Shown here piece after piece: positions 57,701-64,000 of a stretch of DNA of 64,000 nt (its first letter is position 1; every line of letters begins with the position of its first letter). The notes under the pieces were generated by a model. It was not told where the DNA came from and searched no databases. It saw only the letters and a list, made by a program, of their open reading frames with translations. Both the position numbers and the translations under genes were made by a program. The stretch is from Epinephelus fuscoguttatus (taxonomy: Eukaryota > Chordata > Actinopteri > Perciformes > Serranidae): the NCBI RefSeq assembly GCF_011397635.1, contig NC_064770.1:24112200-24176199 (forward strand), written 5' to 3'.

Positions 57701-60700
57701 AATCCAAGCTATTCCTACTATGCAATTACCCGAGTAACCAACGACGTGACAGGTGCTGAAGCTTGAAGTTCTGTGTCCCTCAAAAGAAAAGAGGGACACT
57801 GACATTCCAATGTCTGTGGTGCTTAGAAGTGAATTAATTAACGGAAAAATAAAACAGTACATTCCACCACAAGAGGTGCCGAGTACTCTGCCTAGGTGCC
57901 TAGGTGGGGACGAGGTAGGTGCATTAGAGGTAGATGAATCTGAATCTGACTCAGAACAAAATGTATTGTGTGGTTGGACACGAGATTATCATAGCAGTGT
58001 GTCAGCTGTGGGTTAAAAGTGTTTATGGAAGTTAGTGAATGGGTTACTCAACTCAATGAAATGGTGGTTGAACCAAATAGGACTTATGCTTTAGAATTAA
58101 TAAGCACCAATAATAAGGGAAAGCAGGGCAGGAAAATTCTTCCATGGAATATTTCCCCAAGGGACATAGATACTGAAAATTTCATCCCCAGGAGCTTTTC
58201 CCAGGGGACCCACAGCTAAACATCACTGACGAGGATATTATGGATGGAGATGTGGCCGACACAAACCTAACCATTTCCAGTTTCACTTAACAAATGGAAG
58301 CAAATATGACACTAAATCCAGCAAAGTTCAACGTTTCAACATATGTTCCCATTTTTTATAAAGTCACCGCAACTGTTACGGAAAATACTACGGTTAATAC
58401 ATTAGCCAGTACGGAAAAAAAAACAAAACAAATGGAGTAATACCAGGATCTGCTAATATGTCAAAAACCACTACGCAGTCACCGGTAACTCCAGTATCAT
58501 GAGTATCATGAAAAATGGTACAACGGCATAAATGTAGGGAAGGTGAATTCATTCCATGGCCTGAAATACTGTCCATATTTGGTATACAATGCAGACTGTT
58601 TTACGGTTCTAGGTTCATTGACAGCTACTTAGACACATGCACAGATTGTAACTTCAAAGAAGTGTGCGCTGAACTTCTGCTGGCTACATCTCAAAGCGAG
58701 CCATCCGCAAATTATAAAGTAGATGAATTAGCTGAATATGAGTGTTTTGCAAGCGGAGGATTCGCTCCTGAACAAGGTGGAATTCTCATGGGTTACAAAA
58801 CAGTCAGCTGCAAGGTAACGACGGTATTATCTTGGTTTCCAGAAGCAACCATAACCATAGAGTTCGTAAAACAAAACCAGTGTGGTTTGAAAATCCAGAG
58901 CCTTTAGATCAAACTTGTTAAAACATAACAATGACTAGACCCATCATTTATTTGCTGAGTGAATAAACGTTTGCTGTTGCAGACAGTTATTGGATGTGTG
59001 GAGATAATATCTTGCGAAATGTGTTGCCACTTTGATGAATTTGGCTTTCCGCGCTAGTGCGATTGAAGCAACTGGTGTTGATGTTTTATGATAGAGTAAA
59101 TGATACACTTAAAGTCTGCCAACGGGGATTCCAGATGTGTTCAAAGCACAAGACGAGGTCCGAGCTGGACTAGAATCTATACTTCCTTGGATTACCATTA
59201 ATAAAAATGTTCATTGGATAAACTATATTTACTACAATCAGCAGAGATATACCAATGCTACACCTGAAATTCTTAAAGCATTTGGAAGTCAATTACATGC
59301 AACAACAACGGTGACTCTACAAAAGAGACAGGTATTGGGATGGCTAACAGCAGACAGAGGAGGAGTTTGTCACATGTTTGGGAAATACTGCTGCACCTTC
59401 ATTCCTAACAATACTGCACCTGAGGGTACGTATATTTTCTGTGGCTATGGAAAAGCTCACAAAATTGAGGGTGGAACTGATGGTGGTGCTGTTAAGGGGG
59501 ACTTGGGATTGGTTAGACCAAATTGTAGGGAAACAGGGAGCCGTTTTGACTAAAGCAGGAATCAGTGCATTGATAGTTGTAATACCAGTTTCCTTTTTGG
59601 CATGTTGCATCATCCCCATGCTGAGGGGGCAGTGCCAAAAGCTCTGGACAAACAGATGACTCTTGTGACTGGTCTCCAACAGACTCACATGTTGAACATG
59701 ACGATACTCCGACAAATAGCACAAATCTACCTCAATCAGAAGAAGGATACAGAGAATGGGGAGAGATATCCAGCTTGGTCCCCCATCCCTGCCTACTTGG
59801 ATGATTCTGATTATCCTCTGGACGCAGGAGAAGTAGATGATTAAGAGCTGTGAAATGAACTCTGAGAAATAATAAAAGAACTTCTAATGTTGCAGCACAT
59901 TGCAGGTGTGGATTCAATGAAAGGACTATGCGGGATGACTCCAAGGACTCAAGAACTTGACAGATGGCACACACCTTGTCACATCACAGTATTGCATTAC
60001 ATGTGTTCTATCATATGATTTGTCATCTTACTATTCATTTTAGTTAATTCACATTTGTATCCCTGATTAATTATATGAAATCTGACAGCAGCAGCAATCT
60101 GGCCATTTGACATCATTTATGTATGTTCTACCTAATTGGTAGAAAAGGGGGGATATGTGGTGGCGAAAAGTCAATACTTGACCTTTAAGGTCAAGTTTGA
60201 GGCAAAACAAAAAAAATTGGGCAACCTTGAACAGTCTCACTCTGGGGAGAGGTCTTAGAACAGAGTTACCTGTCAAACAACAGGATGTTAAAACACGTGG
60301 TGGGACAATATGAGAGAGCTCTAGAAACAACAGGAAATCACATCTACCTACACATACACACACAAAAAGTTAGGTGTGATGCTTATCTGAGGAAAGGTAT
60401 AAGAATGTTTGGTAAACTGCTTTCGAGGGTCTGTGTCATTGTACGGTGTGTGAAGTTGTAAGCTGTGTCTACAATAAAATACCCAGGTCATCAAATACAG
60501 ACGCTTTAGGCTGGTAGTTGGACTAAACAACGAAACCCAAAGCACCAGTATTTGACGACCTGAGAATGAGACTCAACGATGAACTCTTTCTCCAGAGAAA
60601 CATACAGCACCTTTAGGAAATGTTACATTCTCTTTAATGCTATTGTTATCAATGAGATTGTATGAGATTGTGTATTATTTTTTTGTTAATTGTCTTTACA

Positions 60701-63302
60701 GTGCAGAACATTACCTTTAACAACTTTAGTTTCTTCTTGAATTTTGCCCTGGGTCCTACTTTTGGGATCAAGGCAGCGATTTCTTCATGGCCAAGACAGT
60801 AAAGACTTTCAGTGTCAATGCCTTCATCTGAAATCAAAAAATATTTAGTTGAATCATAGTCATGCAAAACTTAAACTAATTTCAAGTCTCTTAAGGAGGG
60901 AAATAGGTGTGAGCATTACAGGCACACAGTGCTGATAGCCTGGTTGTTTGAGCTGAATGCATATTGATTGTATTTTAAGTTAGTGAAGATTCTCAGTCAC
61001 CCAGGTCATGATAATCTAAAGTGCTATATCATAAGCAACTGGACTTTCTTGAGTTTCTTGAAGAGTTTCACCCAACAGAGTTGACTCTGCAAGGGTTCAC
61101 ACCCACACAGAGTTTAAGCCTGCCACTCTGCAACAGTGCGTTTGAACTGAAGAAACCTCTTTGATGAGAGGTGAAACGTCTTCATGAAACTCATCAAGTC
61201 CAGTTGCCTATTGCTGGGTACACATTACAGGATAATTGGGCCGAATTTTGTCCCGATCTCCCCCTTCCGATCAAAGCCAGCAAAGGCCCGATTGTCTGAT
61301 GTTTTCAAATGACATCGTGTCTGATTTTCCTGTGGTGTGGGGTGTGTTCAGAGTGATTTTGTCTAGTCCGATCCGATTGGAAGACCTTGGAAGGAGAGAT
61401 CGTAAATAATGAACATGTTTAATATTTGTGACCAGAAATCCTGTAGCGAGTGGGGTGTTCAGAGAAGAGCCGAGCATGTACAGTGTGTAATGTCGTGTAC
61501 CGGACCAACAGCCAATCAAGACCCGAGCTGAGTCAGCTGACTGACGGAAAAGGAAGCGAAAACAAACATGAGATATGAAGAGCAAAGTCTCTTGGACCTC
61601 CGAAATGGAGCACCAACTTGTTGACTTGTGGCAACAGCATGAATGCTTATATAACGTTTCATCCAAAACGTACGACAACAGAACGGACAAAGAGAAGAGT
61701 TGGACTGAAATTGCTACTGCAGTGGATGTACCCGGTAATCGCTAACAGCTAACGTCTGCCATGTTTGTTTACACTGAAGTCACGTTTTACCACACGAGAT
61801 TTGGAATATTGAGCGTCAAGAACCTGATACTCTGCTGAAGAATGGGTTAGTGTGTGGTGTGCTCCGTAGTTCATCCCGTTGCACACCACACACTATAAGA
61901 TCAGAAGAGAGAGATCTTGTGCGATCTGTCTTTTGTTATCATCATGTGTGCGGTCTCTAAATCTGTGAGGGTTTGAAAAATCCTGTAATGTGTGCCAGCC
62001 TTAAGATATAGCGCTTAAGATTGTATTTTATGTCACCCTTTAGTCTTTGTTTCAGTGCTGCTTGTGCTGAGATCTTCATCTCAATAACTCAAAACATGCT
62101 ACAGAGCAGCAGTTTTTCTCAGACAGGCTCCACCCTCTACTGGACTCTATGGATAATACTACTCCTCCAATCCCGTGCCCGCATTCAAACACTGAATCTG
62201 AATAAATGTGGCCAGCCAATCAGGATGCAGACCATGCAGAAATTGGTGTTCAGCAGCCACCTCCCTGCACAGCTTGCCGAGAGCTGCCCAGGAGTTGGTG
62301 CCAACAGTGGTAGGATCACTTCGGACATGTGATGCACAGCTGTGATTAGAGTGAGCCAGAGCTCGAGATTGATGACTGAGGCTCTCACCCCCACCGCCTA
62401 CATCTCTGTGCTGGTGATGACCATTGTGGCAGGAAGTATTGGGCTCTTGCTGCCCTCTCCACTTTCACCCAAGCTGGGGAGCCATCTATGTGTGGGATTT
62501 TATGGCCCAGCTCGCCCAGCTCAGGCAGCTTTCATCTCACACCCTCTTCCAGACATCTGGCGGTGTGTTGAGACGTCCTGACAACAGCCATTAAGAACAA
62601 GAGCCCTGTGCAGGTTCGGTGAATTTTGTCAGGGTGCAGGGTTGCATGGAAACAGCGTGCCCCCCCTCAAGGATTTCCTGACAGCCCACCTGCTACCGTC
62701 GTCAGCTGGGTTTTCAGAGAATAGGAAACCTCTGCCACCACTGCTGCATGACAAAGAGGCTGCCTAGGTTATAAACAAGTAGCCAGGCTACAGTGACTAA
62801 CCTTTAGCTGGTCAAGATCAGTGAAGCTGGGTTGATGTTATGTCACAACAGGGCGTTCATTCAGTGGACCCTCTGTACCCAAAGAGTTCAGTGAGTGCGG
62901 AGCACGTGTGAGAGAGAACAAAGGTTACGATATTGTAACCTTAATATTAGCACAGGCAGAGCCCTCTACCTTGGGGCCATGGCTCGCCAAAGAGGGTGTA
63001 GCTTGGGATTGGAGGAGTAGTATTTAATATAAAATGTACAAGATCTTTACAATACTGTTTTTTACTTTGTCAACACTGATCACTCCCTTTGTCTTAAAAA
63101 TATGTCTGTCAATGATAAGTCAGCACTGTGCTGCAGAAACATGTTGCAGCATTTTTTATGTCTGTATTAGTAGATACCAACATTGTATAATATTTGTGCC
63201 CAACACAGAAGCATGGAAAGACATTTCAGTATTACCTTGAAATTTTTCTATCCACTCACTGAGATCCCATTCAGTTAATTTGTTCCGAACAAAATCATCC
63301 AT
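45674..63302 (-). CDS. nuggc: NUGGC-like (SLIP-GC) large GTPase, copy B, 3' incomplete
   Basis: Twelve exons on the minus strand join in phase for 502 codons without a stop. Order: an N-terminal SAM-like domain (63302-63236 and 60827-60715), a linker from two short exons (57366-57319, 56037-56004), the exon 53042-52952, then the GTPase exons with G1 GKTGAGKSS, G3 VDLPGNGD and a G4 box reading TMSD instead of TKSD. The last visible exon is 45795-45674, after which the sequence enters the gap, so the helical C terminus present in copy A is not seen. Family members are nuclear dynamin-like GTPases first described in germinal-centre B cells; the role in fish is unproven. Its introns hold a retroviral env remnant, several MITEs and a foldback element. 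Confidence 0.85.
45989..46076 (-). CDS. nuggc: NUGGC-B exon
   Basis: 88 bases encoding KHFSYESFKVFTVSSKEFL and LTPEETG. Fits the family better than the copy A exon (KHFSDVFFRVF), which has changed more. Confidence 0.88.
46162..46255 (-). CDS. nuggc: NUGGC-B exon
   Basis: 94 bases encoding SRDAVRALIFQNNIQAKEE and FRKLKEFK, the same length and phase as in copy A. Confidence 0.88.
46256..48072 (-). other. NUGGC-B intron, arm homology only
   Basis: The sequence aligns with 6515-8345 of arm A in reverse, apart from the 480-base segment specific to arm A. No exon or separate element was identified; a T-rich run lies near 46664-46680. Confidence 0.6.
48073..48248 (-). CDS. nuggc: NUGGC-B exon with altered G4 motif
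   Basis: 176 bases encoding VVGSCSTVWIVTEMKRAAA, EREAWDILKSASSLIGNGG and CQRIHFICTMSDD. The canonical (N/T)KxD lysine is replaced by Met (ATG at 48104-48102), where copy A has AAG. At the site of copy A's stop codon this copy reads GAA. Confidence 0.88.
48373..48579 (-). CDS. nuggc: NUGGC-B exon with G3 motif
   Basis: 69 codons with RWYWPLVKCVTVRVPNNDLL and VDLPGNGDRNKSRDKMWKG, nearly identical to copy A. Confidence 0.9.
49124..49560. repeat. 27-bp minisatellite
   Basis: About 15 units of TATGACAGAGTAAAACATGA plus CAATACA/CAATATA, 27 bases each. ACATATG and ATATATG variants tend to alternate, which suggests a 54-base higher-order unit. Because 27 is a multiple of three, all three minus-strand frames stay open and show spurious repetitive ORFs. 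It lies in a NUGGC-B intron. Confidence 0.92.
50455..50660. repeat. Tandem units of about 67 bp with GT tracts
   Basis: Three copies of AGAACAGAACAAATAATTGA, an AATTGAAAAGGgAAAG piece and a GT run of 11-20 units. A mixed GCGC/ATAC tract follows to about 50665. Confidence 0.88.
50733..50775. repeat. CA microsatellite
   Basis: CA and CG-interrupted CA units inside the foldback element loop. Confidence 0.85.
51708..51746. repeat. CA microsatellite
   Basis: About 18 CA units just 3' of the NUGGC-B acidic exon, on its intron side. Confidence 0.85.
51767..52015 (-). CDS. nuggc: NUGGC-B acidic exon
   Basis: 83 codons after TTTTTAG. The acidic stretch contains repeated QEDEQEDEQEGDQEDDED, longer than in copy A by seven codons, consistent with expansion of a GAA/GAT-type coding repeat. 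The end, LLSKRKLLTAES, matches copy A. Confidence 0.88.
52151..52367 (-). CDS. nuggc: NUGGC-B exon with P-loop (G1)
   Basis: 217 bases encoding KKINDLEIEKRELVGVFGK and GKTGAGKSS; one codon longer than copy A within the block after VEANM. The start follows TACAACAG and joins the preceding exon in phase. Confidence 0.88.
52952..53042 (-). CDS. nuggc: NUGGC-B exon
   Basis: 91 bases encoding GIILSEVKNIMRYVQKKLPD and QDNKLEQFLK. Acceptor CTGACAG, donor GTAAGT. It lies just beyond the end of arm homology, which explains why copy A lacks it in this window. Confidence 0.87.
53562..54844. mobile_element. Non-autonomous DNA transposon with inverted termini
   Basis: Left end TTCTATCCACCTTATTTTC, with a further ACACGGAAG. 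Right end, reverse complemented, TTCTATCCACCTTATTTTTC, with ACACGGAGG. The interior of 1.28 kb has a CpG-containing patch and repeats of GCTAACGG but no transposase. The target duplication is unclear, so the superfamily is left open. Confidence 0.7.
55077..55927. mobile_element. MITE with long inverted termini, intact reference copy
   Basis: Left ACTGAACAAAAATTTAAAG and right, reverse complemented, ACTAAACAAAAATTTAAACG open inverted repeats of about 75 bases. They run through AACACTTTT, TTTTTCA(C/T) and GATC(A/T)AAGAC blocks. The interior has two opposing blocks around AATGTGCAGTTT and ACTGCACATTTTAGAG. The same family, split by a hAT, lies at 13403-17455. No coding capacity. Confidence 0.78.
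56004..56037 (-). CDS. nuggc: NUGGC-B linker micro-exon
   Basis: 34 bases encoding VHPSTSASSDQ. Acceptor CCTCAG, donor GTGAGA. Its phase (0 in, 1 out) is exactly what is needed to join 57319-57366 to 52952-53042. Confidence 0.75.
56788..56965. mobile_element. Small MITE-like element
   Basis: AATGTTGCCAGGTTGGTTCAA on the left and, reverse complemented, AATGTTGCCAGATCGGGTGA on the right form short inverted ends around about 180 bases. The family is not known to me. Confidence 0.45.
57319..57366 (-). CDS. nuggc: NUGGC-B linker exon
   Basis: 48 bases, phase 0/0, encoding GEQNTTNAETVDSPAQ. Acceptor CCCTAG, donor GTAAGT. It bridges the SAM exon and the next micro-exon in frame. Confidence 0.75.
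57397..57490. repeat. Dispersed fish repeat fragment
   Basis: Contains CCATCCATTTTCTAACTGCT and TCTTTAGGGTCGCGGGG, a repeat I remember as very common in fish genomes. Only one partial copy lies here. Confidence 0.45.
57580..60155 (+). pseudogene. Endogenous retroviral env remnant, many frame breaks
   Basis: Open segments in changing frames lie at 57753-58016, 58019-58219, 58515-58907, 59137-59553, 59378-59659 and 59602-59844. The segment at 59137-59553 has the transmembrane-subunit signature C-x6-CC (cysteine codons at 59368, 59389 and 59392). A hydrophobic anchor stretch follows in the next frame at about 59560-59612. The final cytoplasmic part, ending at TAA 59842-59844, returns to the first frame. 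No gag or pol is found upstream. It is an old, inactive copy in antisense orientation within a NUGGC-B intron. Confidence 0.75.
60141..60155 (+). other. Polypurine tract before the 3' LTR
   Basis: AGAAAAGGGGGGATA immediately precedes the TG that opens the LTR, the expected primer for plus-strand synthesis in retroviruses. Confidence 0.8.
60156..60602 (+). mobile_element. 3' LTR of the env-bearing retroviral remnant
   Basis: It starts TGTGGTGGCG directly after the polypurine tract. It includes a TATAAG-like box near 60399 and AATAAA at 60473-60478. The right end is taken as AGAAACA near 60602 (TG...CA rule) but is not certain. No 5' LTR occurs in the window. Confidence 0.65.
60715..60827 (-). 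CDS. nuggc: NUGGC-B exon 2 (SAM domain, second half)
   Basis: 113 bases encoding DEGIDTESLYCLGHEEIAAL and PKVGPRAKFKKKLKLLK, the helical core and basic end of a SAM-like domain. The split Asp codon comes from exon 1. Donor GTAATG. Confidence 0.85.
61035..61210. repeat. Dispersed repeat with inverted halves
   Basis: GCAACTGGACTTTCTTGAG at about 61036 and its partner CATCAAGTCCAGTTGCC at about 61193 are inverted. GAGGTGAAACGTCTTCATGA also mirrors TCTTGAAGAGTTTCACC. It is a known kind of fish intronic repeat. Confidence 0.55.
61213..62000. mobile_element. Harbinger-like element with MADF-type ORF
   Basis: The ends GCTGGGTACACATTACAGGA (left) and GGCTGGCACACATTACAGGA (right, reverse complemented) form inverted termini. 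The interior encodes a MADF/Myb-like fragment, typical of the second protein of PIF/Harbinger transposons. No nuclease ORF remains. It lies in the first intron of NUGGC-B. Confidence 0.7.
61575..61745 (+). CDS. MADF/Myb-like protein fragment of a transposon
   Basis: 57 codons from ATG 61575 to TAA 61743: WTSEMEHQLVDLWQQHECLY and TYDNRTDKEKSWTEIATAVD. The pattern of tryptophans and the Y..R.DK..SW.EIA block are those of MADF domains, which bind DNA. A GTAATC after VPG may be a donor site, so this could be exon 1 of the original gene. Confidence 0.65.
   Translation: MKSKVSWTSEMEHQLVDLWQQHECLYNVSSKTYDNRTDKEKSWTEIATAVDVPGNR
62001..63235. other. NUGGC-B intron 1, repetitive
   Basis: No exon is supported. 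GGTTACGATATTGTAACC at 62926-62942 is a short palindrome next to AGCACAGGCAGAGCCCTCTA, probably the end of an unclassified repeat. The segment 62100-62600 is GC-richer, with no recognisable protein. Confidence 0.4.
63236..63302 (-). CDS. nuggc: NUGGC-B exon 1 (start codon, SAM domain first half)
   Basis: ATG at 63302-63300 opens MDDFVRNKLTEWDLSEWIEK and FQ, then donor GTAATA. The W..S.W...F spacing is a SAM-domain N terminus, completed by the next exon. Confidence 0.85.
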
Positions 63303-64000
63303 GACCAAGAACAGCAACTGTAAGGTAAAGAGAAATAAACAAAAAATATATTTTGATCAACCATTACTGCTTGGCATTTTGGAAACAGTTACAATCACTT
63401 TAGTTCATTAAAGGAAAAGAAGGGGTCATGAGACTGATAATGGCATTCTGACAAAAGTGTCCTCAGCAAATATTTGGTGGAAAGTTACATCACAAATAAC
63501 TGACCATCTGTCGTTTCTTTCTACTAGAGTCTGCTCTGCTTTTCACTTACCTGTCCACACATTTCAAACAGACATTTATTTACAGCATCATTAGCTTCTT
63601 GTAAATGTTAATATTTGAAAAGAAATCCAACCTTAACTAGAAAAGTGCACTCAGTAGAGTGCAGATCTCTGCCAGCCACCTGGGCTGATCGCTGCCACTA
63701 AAGACAATTGTTGTAATATTCCAGCAGACACAGTGCAGCGTGTTTCAGAAGCTCCCAGAAAAAGAAATATGCCCCTAGTCTCTTTTTGACAGAGCCACGG
63801 CATGTTGCACAGAGCTCAGTGAGTTCTCCTGCTAACAGGCACTGTATGTGAAATATAGATAGAGTGTAGTTATAAGGACAAATGTCTTTTTAATAACTTA
63901 AAGTCATGTGCAAGTCATAACTGGACGTTTAACGGTATTAACCTTGTCTTACTGTCTTTAGCCTACAGCACAACAAAGTAGGAAATAACAACAAAAACAC
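63303..64000. other. Sequence upstream of NUGGC-B, no feature recognised
   Basis: It should hold the promoter or a 5' untranslated exon of copy B, but no clear TATA box, CpG island or exon border could be supported. Confidence 0.4.

Overview
This is a eukaryotic, vertebrate window, most likely a percomorph ray-finned fish. Genes are split into short exons with GT-AG introns. The large GTPase is of the fish SLIP-GC (NUGGC) type, a recognisable centriolar ccp110 gene is present, and the rest is typical teleost repeat material: a tRNA-derived SINE, L2/CR1-like LINE tails, hAT and Harbinger elements, an endogenous retroviral env with an LTR, and GT/CA microsatellites. There is no prokaryotic content. 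One 100-N gap lies at 45304-45403.

Layout. 1209-20193 (+) holds copy A of a NUGGC-like GTPase gene: 14 exons from the P-loop exon to a stop codon, with an in-frame nonsense codon at 5842-5844. A 3.6 kb hAT element inserted into an older MITE sits in one of its introns. 20281-23366 (+) has two open segments of an unrecognised gene, followed by a LINE 3' end on the minus strand (23430-24260). 26000-27826 is a minus-strand, heavily deleted copy of the 3' half of ccp110. 28982-29875 (+) is a complete five-exon gene for a small ER-lumen protein: signal peptide, six cysteines in a canopy/MZB1-like pattern, C-terminal KDEL. 32200-44150 (+) is ccp110 (13 coding exons), interrupted by several apparent single-base indels. 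45674-63302 (-) is copy B of the NUGGC-like gene: 12 exons, starting with a SAM domain and including two very short linker exons, and running into the assembly gap.

Large-scale structure. The segments 768-9045 plus 26000-27826 (arm A) are an inverted copy of 38841-52795 (arm B). In both arms a NUGGC gene and ccp110 lie tail to tail. The arms have decayed in complementary ways: A has lost most of ccp110 and the 5' NUGGC exons, while B shows no 3' NUGGC exons, which may be absent or hidden in the gap. The KDEL gene and the 5' half of ccp110 lie in the spacer.

Repeats account for most of the remaining sequence, and several insertions are nested: hAT within a MITE within a NUGGC intron, a Harbinger-type element within a LINE, and an env-bearing retroviral remnant within a copy B intron. 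I see no CRISPR array, operon or other prokaryotic-type system. The points most worth follow-up are the inverted duplication, the paired defects in the two GTPase copies, the duplicated IQ exon in ccp110 that seems to have mediated a deletion, and the KDEL protein gene.
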